Positions 13,611 through 25,500 of a stretch of DNA of 64,000 nucleotides are shown here, one piece after another. Numbering within the stretch: position 1 is the first letter of the stretch; every line of letters begins with the position of its first letter. The DNA is taken from NCBI GenBank assembly GCA_026261815.1, contig JAMPIT010000575.1:40029501-40093500 (forward strand), in the 5' to 3' direction. The position numbers were made by a program, and so were the translations under genes. This stretch comes from Monarcha castaneiventris obscurior (Eukaryota > Chordata > Aves > Passeriformes > Monarchidae). Under the pieces are notes generated by a model. That model did not search any database. It had not been told where the DNA came from and was given only the letters and a program-made list of their open reading frames with translations.

Positions 13611-13690
13611 CTTATATATTTAATATATAAATTATATATATATATTTTATATATTCATACATTTTATGTATATATAATATTTAATAAATC
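13611..13690. repeat. AT-only low-complexity tract
   Basis: About 80 bases consist almost entirely of TATA/ATAT and TTTAATA-type steps, with self-complementary arms capable of cruciform or hairpin folding. It is probably a decayed AT microsatellite. Confidence 0.85.
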
Positions 13691-15582
13691 TAAGGCAAAT
13701 GCAAACCTGCCACTGTCTTTAAGCTCCATGTTGAAAGGAGTTGAAAGGGTCAGTCAGCTAAAAAAAAGAATGAGAATGGCAGATGCAAATTGTCATTTAG
13801 GTTTAGGGCTGAAAATTTTGTATGCAGGATACTGTTCAAAGTATTTTTTATTGATCTGTATTTCCTGGTTTTGCTAGAAACGCTGCATATTCATGACACT
13901 TACTGTTATCTCAATAGAATCATTGCACTTTTAAATACTTTCCACCTTCCTTTGTGCAAATATTTAGCTGCAGTAAAAGCCTGAAATATGTTCTTTTTGT
14001 TCTTATTTGGAGTATGTGGTAGAATTGGATATAAACAGCAAAGAACATAAGCGTGCTGAAAATAACTCTGTTAATGAGAAATGTAAAAGGATTCATTATA
14101 CGTTTGCATCAAATAGGATATATACCAGAGTGCATAATGGAAAAACTTTGATTTTTTTTTTCTTAATTGAACATAAAAATAATCAGGGAATTGTATTTTT
14201 AAAAGCCTTTCTTCTATTAAACTGAATAAATTATCTCATTGACATTTTCCGTTAAGAACTATATTATAACAGAACTTGTTAATATTTCTCATCTGTAACT
14301 TTTTTTATGTCAAGGACAGGATGCTTAAAGAAGCCCAGGTCTTGTGTGCTTCCCTCTGAGAGTAGGAAGATGGAGGTAGGATGGGAAGAGTGCTTGAAGT
14401 AAATGCTGCTCTGAAAGTGGGGCTCTTTTACCTCAGGGTCTAGCACGGCCAGAGATGTTCTTCTGTGCACTTTGCATGTTCTTGAACTGAGTCACTGATT
14501 AACTTCATCCTCAGGCAGAGTATAGATCAGCTTACTAAGATAAATTCTGCAATATAGCCCAAAATTTCGAGTCTCTACTGTTCTCTAGACATAATGGTTT
14601 TAGGCACTTTAATACATATCAGCATCAAATTCCATTGTTCAGAACTTTTTCACCAGAAGCGGTTGTGAGGGAAAAAAAAAAAGTTGAACTTCTATTCTTC
14701 ATTAGAGTTCTTTTCTGGCTCTTACCAGAATTGTAACAAATGAACCAGAGAGAGTACCACTGGAGTGGTAAAAGTGTAAAACAAAGAATCCTACTGTGAT
14801 TCCTAGAATGATATTTGGGAAAACACACTTGAACTAGCACTCATGAATCACAGTTGGAGATCTAAATCTTTGAACTCCAGAGGTTTCAGTTTTCAGTTCT
14901 GTAAAAGCTGTTACTTAATCTAGCTTGATTTGGGAGATATTTTTAGAAATATACACTCTTCAGGACTCTAAATGAGCTTCCTGTTGAGATACAGATCTCC
15001 AAGTGGGTGGGCTGTTAACCTTACACATAGCTGGCACACAGCAGACCCAGACTCTACTGGGAGGAAGTGGCATCTGAATTTGTATGAAACTAGGTATTGA
15101 GATGAAGTTCAACATCCAGACAAAGTTTTTGAGGATTACAAAATGATCAAGAGTCTGTTTCATTTCAATGCCTCCTGCACAAATGTAATTTCTGGATACT
15201 CCTCACTAAACCAGAGTATTCCTGTGTGGAGATTTCCCTCTACAATAGTAGACTGTAATCCAGTGGTCTGCATTAGTTGAAAAATGCTCCTTTCCATGGT
15301 ACAATCTGAAAGGCCAGTAACAGTGCTCAATCTACTTAGGACCTCCAGTAGTGAACCATTTTGCTAAGAAGCTAAAAAACTCCCTTAATTGAGACAGCTC
15401 TTGCAGATTTATCCAAAACCTCAGACAATTCCCTCTGCCAATCTCTATTACCTCCCACTTTGTCTAGCTTGCACACATGCCAACTGCCTTTCAGGCATGT
15501 CTGAAGCCTCACTAGACATTTAGAAAGCAGGGAAACAACTCTGTATAGTGCTGAAAAGCATATGTACATTTAAAAAATAAAC

Positions 15583-15606
15583 TTTTTGTTTGTTTGTTTG
15601 TTTGTT
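15583..15606. repeat. TTTG tetranucleotide microsatellite
   Basis: Roughly five tandem copies of TTTG follow a short T run. The short, fairly uniform array suggests recent slippage. Confidence 0.9.
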
Positions 15607-16239
15607 ACTTCAGATGGCTCCTTCCTCAAGCAGTATGTCAAGAACACAGAGTATACTGAAATTTAAGATCTCCATGGTGCAACAGTAGCATGATTTCTTA
15701 CTAACATTTATCTTTAGTCTTGGACAGTTTTTCAATTGTCGTGACAGTATTATGGGACATGATGTTAATATGAATATTACCAAAGGCTCCTGAGGAAAAG
15801 AACTTCAAGTTAGTTGGTTGGTTTCATTTTTTTCAGAGATTTTTATTTGCATGTAAGAGAAGCCTTTTCCTTGTTTGAGTCAATAACTGTAAAGAACTTT
15901 TTTTATTTAGTAAGTTTAAAAAAAAGTCCTCAATCCAGTATTTGACAAAATCTAGTAATCCACTAGATGACTTGATGTTCTTTCATCAGCATGCATGTCC
16001 TTACGTTCACTTCTAGCAGTGGTTCATGACTTTATTGGAATGAGAAAAGACCAAGTATGTTGGGTCATCAAAAATATTCCTCTATAAATTGTCCCTAGCT
16101 CTGACTAAAGAGCATGCTTAGAGAGGGACCGGGACATTTTTCCCAAAGATCTTCCAGCCAGTCATCACTTTCTGTACAGAAATCACATTTATCTCAGCTG
16201 TTGTTTTTTTTAATTTAGCACCTCTCTGCTCTCAATTCT

Positions 16240-16800
16240 CTGCACTACTGCCCCATATAAACTTCTCAGATCCACAAAATCCTCTGGAAAGCATATGCAC
16301 ACCACCTGGATAAAACATGATCCTTTATCTTCTTTTTTGACCTTGCTCCTTTCTGGTTATATTTCATAACTTCTGGCTAATAATTTTATATGCTTTTTTG
16401 AGGCCTTCATAATTTTATACAGCCTTCTCCCAGCCTTCCCTTTCTCAGACTAAATAGTCCTATCTTATTTAGTCATTGCTCACACAAAATATTTTTCATA
16501 CCATCTTTGCTGATATCCTTTGGACCATTTCCAAATATACCATATTGTTTTTGAGTAAAGAATCCATTCGCAGTGTGAATCTTAGGTGTGGGAAAAACAT
16601 GGGTTTCTGTGATAGCTTTGGGATGTTCTTAGTTCTGTTCTTCACACAGTTTCTATTACCCAATGTCTGTTTTCACTTTAGACTTCTGAGTATGGAGCAA
16701 ATATTTTTAGTGATCTATCTTGGCCCCAAGAACTTGCTCCTGAGTGATAATGTGGCCATTACCATATGTTATTAGGATTTATTTTGTTCCTGTGGATTTT
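16240..16800 (-). mobile_element. Ancient, highly diverged CR1-like LINE remnant, minus strand
   Basis: Read on the minus strand, this resembles old amniote CR1 3' ORF2 sequence rather than the young avian subfamilies. The most telling pieces on the plus strand are 'tctcagactaaatagtcct', 'gatatcctttggaccatttc' and 'ttgctcctgagtgataatg'. They line up in the expected order with reverse-complemented CR1 text: the 'pyrimidine-CAGACTAAATA' block, the 'CTCTGGACC' block and the 'TTCCTGAGTGATAA' block. All frames are broken by stops and indels. The boundaries are uncertain by about 50-100 bases, and the element may start as early as about 16060. This call rests on remembered consensus patterns and should be checked with a profile search. 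Confidence 0.6.
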
Positions 16801-17814
16801 TTTTTCAATTATATATGGAAAAATTCTATCCTAAAAATATGGAAATTATTTGCTGATTCAGATCATGTCTCTATTGATGGCAACAGAAATTACTGTCTGG
16901 GGAAACCACAGGGGCCTGTCCATTTTGTAGAGTACTTCACAGTCCTATGTAGCAGGTGATTTCTGTAATCTTGTTATTTTCTGCTTCAGCATCTGTAGAC
17001 ATTGCTTTAGACGTATTAAAACATACATCTCTAAACATACATTTTAATATCTGTTGCTGGAGATATTGTCCATTATTTTTTCTAATTGCTATTTGAACCT
17101 GCTAGGCATTTTCAGCTCCGGGAGATGCCACTGCTGAGAATTTTCCCCACCGAGAATTGAACACTAATCTTTACTTTCATACCTTTTAATGAGATTTCAG
17201 TATGAAAAAAACAACCTTCTGCCTAATCCTGTCACAATTTAGATTCTTGAATAGCCTCAATTTTCAAATGGCCCAATAGACTGAGGATTAAGTAATACTT
17301 GATTTGTCAATATATTTAAAGTAAAGAACCGCCTAGACTTATTTTCCCCAGGCTGTAAAATCTTTGGAATAAAGGCAACACTGTATGAAGAATGAAATTA
17401 GAAAAAGTAAATCTTCATGACAAGAAAATACTCTGGAATAAATACTCACATTATTTTAAGCCCCTGACAGGTAAGAAGGTGATGAATGGCTGCCAGTGGG
17501 ATCAGTACGAATAAGTTTTGTCATACAAATCTAACTGTGGATTTTATAATCTTTATGCAGTATGGTTAGGCAGATAGAGAGGGAGTATATAGTACTGCTT
17601 TTGATTTTCTGCTTCAGTCTGGACTTTCTAAGGGAATCTAAAAAAGATCTAGATAGGACTAGGTGGTAAATGTAAAAATAGCTAGAAAACTACTAACTGC
17701 TGGAAGTTATTAATTAGGTGGGAAGAGTGCACTGACCCTATATTGTTGAACTCTAAAATGCTTATTCTAGGCCTATTTCTAGTTGCTACTTTCTTTAGTA
17801 AGAATCTAATGATG
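16801..17814. other. Unique spacer, no gene recognised
   Basis: AT-rich sequence between the old CR1 and the type B LTR. Its first 100-200 bases could be further, unalignable parts of that CR1. I see nothing else. Confidence 0.55.
17810..17814. other. Target-site duplication, left copy
   Basis: TGATG immediately precedes the LTR. An identical TGATG follows it at 18713-18717. The exact match implies that the two ends came from one integration and have not been disturbed since. Confidence 0.85.
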
Positions 17815-18712
17815 TGTGGTGGGTTGACCCTGGCTGGACATCAGGCACCAACCAAAGCTGCTCTCTCACTCCCCTCAGCAGCTGGACAGGGGAGAGAAAA
17901 CATAGCAAAGGGTTTATGAGTTAAGGACTGGGAGAGATCACTCATCAAATATCATCACTGGAAAAACAGGATCGAATTACAGACATTGATTGAATTTAGT
18001 ACCACAATATCAGAGCAGGATAATAAAAAAAAAAAAAAGTAAAATAAAATAAGTAAAATAAGTAAAATAAGTAAAATAAGTAAAATAAGTAAAATAAGTA
18101 AAATTTAAAAATCCCTTCCCCCCACCCCTCCCTCCTTCCCAGCTCTACCTCTTCCCCCAGTGGTACAAGGAGACAGGGAATGGGGATTATGGTCAGTTCA
18201 TCACCTGAGGTTTTCTCCTGCTGCTCAGGGAGAGGAGTCCTTCTCCTGCTCCACATGGGGTTCCTACCCTGGGAGATAGTTCTCCATGAACTGCTCCAAT
18301 GTGAGTCCATCCCATGTGCAAGAGTCCTGCCCATACTGCTGCAACATGGGTCAATCTTCCACGGGGTGACAGGTTGCTCCAGCATGGGCTTCTCTCTCTA
18401 TCTCATCTCTGGTGTCTGGAGCACCCCCTTCCCTTCCTTCTCCACTGACCTTGGTGTCTGCAGACTTGTTCCTCTCACATATTCTCACCCCGCTCTTCTC
18501 TGGCTCCAATTGCAGCTGCCCCATAACTTTGCCTTCTTAAATCTCTTATCACAGAGGTGTTACTATACCATGTCTATTTGGCCCAGCCTTGGCCAGTGGC
18601 ACATCCAGAGATTGGCTCTGCCGGACATGGAGGAAGCTTCTGGCAGCTTCCCACAGAAACCATTCCCTGTAGCCCCCCTGCTACCAAAGCTTGGCAATGC
18701 AAACCCAAAACA
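17815..18712 (-). mobile_element. Solo LTR of an avian endogenous retrovirus, type B, minus strand
   Basis: On the plus strand this block starts TGTGGTGGGTTGACCCTGGC and ends with AAACCCAAAACA. Both are termini of a common bird ERV LTR that reads in the opposite direction. It is flanked by a perfect 5-bp target duplication, TGATG, at 17810-17814 and 18713-18717. This fixes the ends and suggests an ERVL-type integrase (inferred). A TATA-like TTTAAG lies on the minus strand near 18535-18541. The region around 18225-18400 holds a few degenerate copies of a CTGCTCC...GTGGG unit, which is far more expanded in the related LTR at 36559. A 9-bp minisatellite sits at 18039-18104. No viral genes adjoin it. 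The long open frames across it (for example plus strand 18180-18764) result from stop-poor repeat sequence, not a gene. Confidence 0.92.
18039..18104. repeat. 9-bp minisatellite (GTAAAATAA)n inside the LTR
   Basis: About seven tandem copies of GTAAAATAA follow a 14-base A run. Because the unit is nine bases, the minus-strand translation gives a repeated Leu-Phe-Tyr tripeptide. That explains the odd tail of the minus-strand ORF here. The A-rich LTR segment seems to have been the seed for expansion; the type B LTR at 36559 has no such array at the matching position. Confidence 0.93.
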
Positions 18713-19124
18713 TGATGGAACAGAGAGCTTCATATTAAATTGCAGATCACAGCTACCTCACTAAGAATGAAGCATATTGGAAGGTTCAGATTTTGAAATT
18801 ATCATGACAAACTGGAGCAATCATGCAGGGGAGAAAAAGCTGTAAACCAACATGTATAAGCTCAAAATACTATCTTACATAAGAGCAAACTGCTCTGGTA
18901 AGGGATGCCAAGAAAGGGCTTATGAGATCAAAGGTAAAAATGAAATGTAAAAGCCATGTTGCTGCCAAACAGGACTATCCTGAGATGTACAACTAGAAGG
19001 TTTGGAACAGGGCAAACATATAGAAAACAAAATATTTTTGAACTAAGCTCTACAATATAGCTCTCAGATGAAAAAAATACCTAACACTTCATGTGTGACT
19101 GATTCAGAAATATGTGCAGCTACT
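18713..19124. other. Unique spacer, nothing recognised
   Basis: AT-rich, with no repeat or ORF of note apart from the right-hand TGATG target duplication at its start. It could include the diverged 5' part of the CR1 that follows. Confidence 0.55.
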
Positions 19125-19490
19125 GGCAAGTCCAGAGAAAAGCGATGAGAACAATCAGGGGTTAGTGAATTTATTTGTGAAAAGAGATTGGCGTACTTAA
19201 GGCTGTTTACCTTGAAGAATACAGAATTCATATGGAATATTGAAACCTTCTAAAACATAAAAAGCTATAGCAGACAACTTACCACCATTTTTTCGGTATG
19301 CAAAGTGGGTGAGACAAGAAGTTGCACCTCAGGTTCCAGAGATAAAGATGCAGATAGTCCAGCAGGGAACAGGATCTATTTGCAGTAAGTAAAATGCATC
19401 ATGCAGTTGCAAAATTTCTGTTACCAATGATAGTGATAACAAAAGATTGGACAAATTCTTGTCAAAAATGATGTAGTTGAAATTGGTGCT
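19125..19490 (+). mobile_element. Ancient CR1-like LINE remnant, plus strand
   Basis: The segment resembles the 3' ORF2 to UTR region of old amniote CR1 elements. 'gagaaaagcgatgagaacaa' corresponds to the usual 'agaaaagcaacgaaaatgat' block. 'aggctgtttaccttgaagaa' matches the 'ctgtttagcttggagaag' block. 'aaaagattggacaaattctt' matches the 'agattagacaaattcatg' block near the 3' end. They occur in the expected order and spacing. The reading frame is destroyed. It is too diverged to place in a subfamily and is clearly older than the CR1 copies at 28 and 47 kb. Confidence 0.68.
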
Positions 19491-22004
19491 TTATAGGGGC
19501 AGGGTAGAGGGTATGCTCTAGGGATTCACTCAGATTTTTGATATTTTGATCAGAATCATTAGATCTTAACACAAGGTAAATAGATATTGAGTAGATATTA
19601 ACAAACAGATTAGAGAATTGAAAAAGAAACACTTAAGAGGTTTCCTGAGGAAAAAGGAGATATTTAAATTTAGAGTATATGATAAATTTTGTATTTTTAT
19701 GTTTCTTAGTCAAAGTTTAGACAATCCAAAACCATTTGTTCTCTAAGAGAGAAGGCAAAGGAATAGAAATATGTATGTAATATTTCTAATAATCTTGCTG
19801 CCTCACTGCAACAGCTGCAAATCAGCTTAAATGTTGGGTAATTACTTCTTATGATTATTTGTCTTATTAAACAGCAATTCAGATTGAGGTTGAAACAGTA
19901 CTTAATGTACCAGGAATGAAAATGAACCTACTTAAGGATGAGAAATGATCTATGACAATCTATACTGAATGGCTGCATCAGGAACAGTCTTGGAATAGCA
20001 CAAAAAACCCCAGACTGTGTTAAGAATCATGGCTGATTGAAGGTGTTTGCTCTGTACAGAGACTTTTTGCAATAGGGAACTGAATTATCTAAAGAATGCC
20101 TCAGCTGAATTAACATGAAGTCTCCTTTCAAGCATTTTAAGTACTGTTGATGAGTTTTCTGATGATCTGGAGAGCTTTAACTAGAGAATACAATCTTTTA
20201 TTCTTTAGAATGATAAGAGATTGTGGCAGAAAAATACATCTTTTCTAAAAAATTAGTATTGTTTATCAACCTGCTTATCTTTGGTCATGGTCTCTGTTTG
20301 TTTGGTTTTAATCATGAAACACCATAGCTATCAAGTTAGTATGCTTTCTACAGGTGTAAGAATTAGTGAAGTGTTATATAAAAACATGGATTTCTGCATC
20401 TAAATAATTGAAATTGCTTTGTTTTGCTCTTTAGGGCTTAATCCCCTATTTCACTAGGGTAAATCTTTCATTCAATCATTAATGCACTACTGACCTTGGG
20501 GTTTTTTCTGCCTGTTCATAATTTTTAATCTTTAACTTGAATTTATGATTATTAGTGTAATTTATCTGGATTTCAACAGGCCTCTTGAAGTAATTTTGTT
20601 TGCATCCTTTCTGTTAAAAATGTAATTTTTACCTATAAAGCAAATTATTCTAAATCCATGGAGAATTTTTTTCTTTTTTTGGGAGTTTTTACAATTTTCA
20701 GCCTGTATTCTTTTTTAAAAAAACAGATTTTTTGATATAAAACTGACAGGCCCCTACAAGCATTCCTGAATGTTTAAATGTTAACGTTTTAGAAGCATTT
20801 TGTTTGACTACTATTTTTACTTTAAAGCTACATAAAGTAAAAAAATGGGGTGAAAAAGCTCAAAAACTAAGTATTTAATCTGGTTTAAAATACATTGTTC
20901 AATTACCACTCAGAACTCTTACATTTTTTGTTGCTTACTATGAAGTGTTATCAGGGTTTTGATGTGAAACAGCTTTTTGCTCAATTTTTCTTTTATCTTT
21001 GTTTTAGTCATTGCAGCACTTTGTGTCAAATAATTGCTGCAAAATAATATTGCTATGATTTAAACTAAGGAATACTTTTACAACCTTTTAAGAAACTATA
21101 CTGGTCTTGCTTTCTGCTGTCTTATCCCATTTCTGGAAAAGTTTGGCTTGCAACAAATGAGGAGGTGTTTCAATTGGCATCCATATGTCAGTCTTATTTT
21201 AAAGTTAGAAGTGAGCATTCTGTACTTATCTGTTCATTGCAAATCAAAAAAATTACTGAAAATCTTCTGAGACAGCCAATTCCTCGAGGACAGAAAATCT
21301 AAAGAGTACACAGCATAGTAAATTCATTATTTAATGAAGACTTGCCTTATCTTATATTTTCATAGGGCAAATATTCTGTAAAGAATGCATTCAGTAATAA
21401 GATTTATTTCTCTGTTGTCTTGCTGATGAGGTGATGGGATTGCTCACTTCTGTCATCTTCTGTTTTTTTAAAGTTGTTCATATCAGTATCCTTTATTTTT
21501 GTTAATATCTGTTCTGAAGCTTTAGTCCTCTGAAGCAAGTAGTTGGCAATTTGGGTTATATAATGCAAAATCTGAATATTGGATATTCACAGACTGAGAT
21601 GACTCAGAGATGAGTCATGGTTGTTTTATTGGTGGGAGTTTTGGGTTTGTTTTTTATTGTTTGATTTTCTTGATTTGTCCAAGAAATGCAAAAGTTGCAC
21701 TTGTTTGAATGCTCTAATCTTTGAAATAGGCTCTCTGCTGGTTTAAAACCTGCAACCTGCTTCGAATTGAACTGAAAAACAGTCTTTATAGTATGGGCTA
21801 GTAAAATTAGAAGGATGTGAAATACATTTTAAGACAGTGGAAGTTCTTATGAACGGTTTATGCTCTAGCATTTTTGAATTATAGTCAAAAGTCCAGCTGT
21901 GCTTTGAACATCAGGGAAAATTTTGAGTAAATCACATTGACTTTCAAATTCCTAATATTATCTTATTTTATAAAAGAGAAAACACTCAAGGAAAATAGTG
22001 AAAA
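19491..22004. other. Unique AT-rich DNA, no gene recognised
   Basis: No gene or repeat recognised. The sequence is T- and A-rich with short homopolymers and only short ORFs. Confidence 0.65.
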
Positions 22005-22500
22005 TAAGAGAATAATAGAAAAGCTTATGTTGGAAGGGACCTCAAAGATCATCTACTTCCAACCCGCCATGGGCAAGACACCTTCCACTGGACCATGTTG
22101 CTTCCAGCCTCATCCAGCCTGGCCTTGAACACTTCAAGGAATAGGGCAGCCACAACTTTTCTGGGCAGCCTGTACTTCACCACCTTCACAGTAAAGAATT
22201 ACTTTATAATATCTAATATAAACCTACTCTAAGTTTAAAACCCTTCCCCCTTGTACTGTCACTGCCTTGTAAATACCCTTGCAAACAATCTTTCTTGTAG
22301 CTCCCTTCAGGTACTGGAAGGCAGTGATTAGGTCACCCCTAAGCCACCTCTTTTCCAGGCTTAACAAAGCCCATTCTCTCATCCTTTCCAAACAGGAGAG
22401 GTGCTCCATCCTTCTAATCATCCTGGTGGTTCCTCTTTGGACTCACTCCAATTGATGTCCTTCCTGCGCTCTTCTAAATTTGGAGCTCAGCTCTTGGGAA
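22005..22500 (-). mobile_element. CR1 LINE 3' fragment, minus strand
   Basis: This 5'-truncated CR1 is in reverse orientation. The 3' end comes first ('gttggaagggacctcaaaga', 'catccagcctggccttgaac'), followed by the 'caccaccttcacagtaaaga' block, the 'ttaggtcacccctaagccac' block, and 'aggagaggtgctccatcctt'. It runs out near 22500 after 'tttggagctcagctcttggg'. The order matches an avian CR1 3' UTR plus the last part of ORF2 without large gaps. The tail octamer is eroded. Divergence seems moderate. ORFs overlapping it are not host genes. Confidence 0.93.
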
Positions 22501-25500
22501 CTATAGAGGAAATGATCTGTGCCCACTGACTGGCTGTGACTTGCATGATTTTATGTGTTAAGCAAAATACTCTCAGTAGCAATGAAATCTTAGTGCCATA
22601 TTGTCAGATACTGTTAAAACCTGGTGTGGAATTCTGTGTATAAGTAGCTATGTGTGTTCAGGAAAGGATTTACTTACAAAGAGCACTTACAGAAAAGGAA
22701 ATACTTAAAAATATCTCAAAAAAACAAAAAAAAAACTCTTGTAAAGCAACAAATTAAATGCAATTGTCCTTAGCCATTAAGGAATGGCAAGTCTTTCCAA
22801 TAAGAAAAGTGTGAACAAAAGATTTCATTTGAGAACTGGGCCTGTAAAGTTCAGGAAAATGATACTACAATATGCTTCCCCATAACATTAGGGTATTTAA
22901 ATAGAACTCCTTTTCACTCTCACACATCATGGTCTCTACACAGAAGATATAATTAATTCACTGAAAATGGAAATTAAATTGAAATTGCTTTCCTAAGAGC
23001 TATTTAAAGAGCAGCTAGGTAATAAAGTAGTTCTACCAAGAAGAAAAATCTTCTGAAAAAAGGTACCTGATAAAGTCTTTAAATAATCTGATGCAGACAA
23101 AATGAATACAGAAAGCATGAATACCCCTAAACTTTTGATATTTGAAGTCCTGTATTTGGTTCAGCAGATATATGTTTAAAATATTAAATGTTTGTATTTA
23201 ATCTTAAAAGTCAACATTAAAAATTCATTTTGCATATTACAATTGACTTTTAGGAGTTAAACGAGAAAAGAAAATTATTATATTAACAGACTACTTATAC
23301 ACAGATTTGTTGGAATTTATACTATCTGAAACTTTTCTCTCATGATTCTAAGCATGTGTTTCAAGAGGCTTAAATTATGCATTTTATTTAACATTGTGAA
23401 AAAGATCCTCTCTCAGAAATGTGGTCAGTGTCTATCCTTAAAACTGACCAAATTTACTCTGCCATTTTATGAATTTCCATGGAGGAAAACAGAAAATTGG
23501 AGGACCAAGAACTATGATTAAAGTACTCTGATGAAAGAAGTTCTGTTTGTTGCTTTCATAAAATATCCTTGTGTTGTTTTTAGCCCTTCTCTACAGTTAG
23601 AGTTTGATGAGGATGACTAGTTTTGATCAGAACAGAGACAATTCAGGTTAATGAAGCAATCCAACAGCATGGCTGTATAAGATGTGCCCTGAATCAACTT
23701 TCTTGGTTGAAAGTGTGACAATGTAATGTCTTTCATTTTTGTTTCTTTATTCCCCTGAGTACTCTAAGAGTGATATTATTTGCTATTCTTGATATTGAAA
23801 TGCCATCTTTTTTCCTAAATTTTCATAAATGTCATCTATTTTCCTAAATTACTTTCCTTAAATTTCTGTGTCCTGACTTGAAAGTTTTAGTCTAGCTGTT
23901 GAGAAAGTAAAGAGAATCCTCACGTGAGAATGCTTACTCTGACCCAGACCTCTGATCCCCTGAGAGATGAGGCATCAGGAATGATTTCAGTTCTAGTGCT
24001 AAATACTACATTTCTAGACAAAAGAGACAATATTTCCAATTTAATTATTCCCTAGACACAATCTTCTCTCCATTTACAATTAGCCAATACTTTCTGGTTT
24101 AAAATTATTCTAAAAGTTGTTTAATTTCAGTCACTTGATTTTAAGAAGGAACCATTTTTTGAGACTTTTGAAACAAATGTGTGGCTTTCATAAAACTTAC
24201 GAAATGCATTTAAAAACCACATGGTATGATAAAGCTAAGAAATAAAGTCTCTATTAGACCAATAATGTGTTTATCTTTAGGGGTTTTGGAGAACAAAGAC
24301 CATGCTACTCAATCTAAAACCAGGGTTTTTTCATTAGTTAATTATACTGGAAAACTTGTTACTTTTTTTTCAAGAGTTTAAATTCTGATGTCTGAAATTG
24401 TGCTTTTTTCTTTGTACACTGAATTAATTACTTCTGTTTTGAATCTCTGTTTATTCTTCATGTCATCTCTACATGTAGTGAACCATGTACTTTAATCATT
24501 CTAGTGTATTTCTATATGTTGTTTATACCAGAATCTTTCACATTAATGAGAACAATAGCCTCTCAATCTTCTTTAAAAGGGTAGTTTCAAGATGATATCA
24601 TATAATTATGATGTTCTAGTATTATCAATGACCATTCTTCTGGTTGCAATAATTTTGACAAAATGTGCTAGTCCTGTTTCTTATCAAAGCACAAAACATT
24701 CAGAAAAAGCTTACTGTTTTGAAGAGAAAGATTTATAAGGTATTTGATTATCTGCTAGACTCAGTTGACACATATATATGCCAAAAGTTAAGGACCACAT
24801 TTGGCTTATGCATTTGACTTCAATACAGCCAGGATTTATTCTGAAGCCTCTTTTCTAAGATTTCTTTGGCAAAACGGTGCAGTCTACATATTTCTCTGCA
24901 AGGATGATAAAAGAAGAATTTAATTATGTTTTTCTTTTAATGAGGAAAAGAAGTAATCTGGAAATTATAACTAACTTGCAGCAGGACTAACTTAATAGAA
25001 AAGAAACAAGTGTTTATGAAATACATGGATATTGTTATAGTTCAGCAGCCTCAGAATTACATCAATATTAGGGAAAATTACATGATGAATGCTTAAATTA
25101 ACAAATCATTGAAATGGTTTTCAACATTAAATTATTGAAAACTTAGTACATAAATACATATGCAGGGACGTGATGTACATTTCAGGAGTGGTGCCAGAGT
25201 TACCTATAAGGACAAAATGTTTTCCATGGGAAATGTCTTACGTGAAAGTAAAACGCAAAAATTTGTCAGGCTCCAAACAGACTTTTGGTTTGGGTTTTTT
25301 TCCAGATGTACTATCATATTGGTCTGTATCTTCGTCATCCAGAAAATGGTGTACATTTTTTACCATGTCTGCTAAGCAGATTTAAAAATTATTTCCTTTC
25401 TTTCTCGTTATCAGTGCTAGCCACCCTTGTAATACCAAATGCTTTGGGTTTTGATACATGTCCTCTAGTGAATCTTGCTAGGCTGATGTGAAATATCTAT

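Larger units (their letters stand above)
11588..16239. other. Unique AT-rich DNA, no gene recognised
   Basis: No gene or young transposon is visible in this 4.6-kb stretch. It contains an AT palindrome-rich tract at 13611-13690 and a TTTG microsatellite at 15583-15606. The short ORFs here (up to 98 codons) show no protein family features. Confidence 0.65.

Noticed and set aside
17996..18385. Minus-strand ORF ending in a repeated Leu-Phe-Tyr pattern, resembling a repeat protein
   Set aside because: The repeat is the 9-bp minisatellite translated; the rest is LTR sequence.
18180..18764. 194-codon plus-strand ORF
   Set aside because: It is antisense to the type B LTR at 17815-18712, reads through its repeat-rich part and runs out of the element at its end. 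Not a gene.
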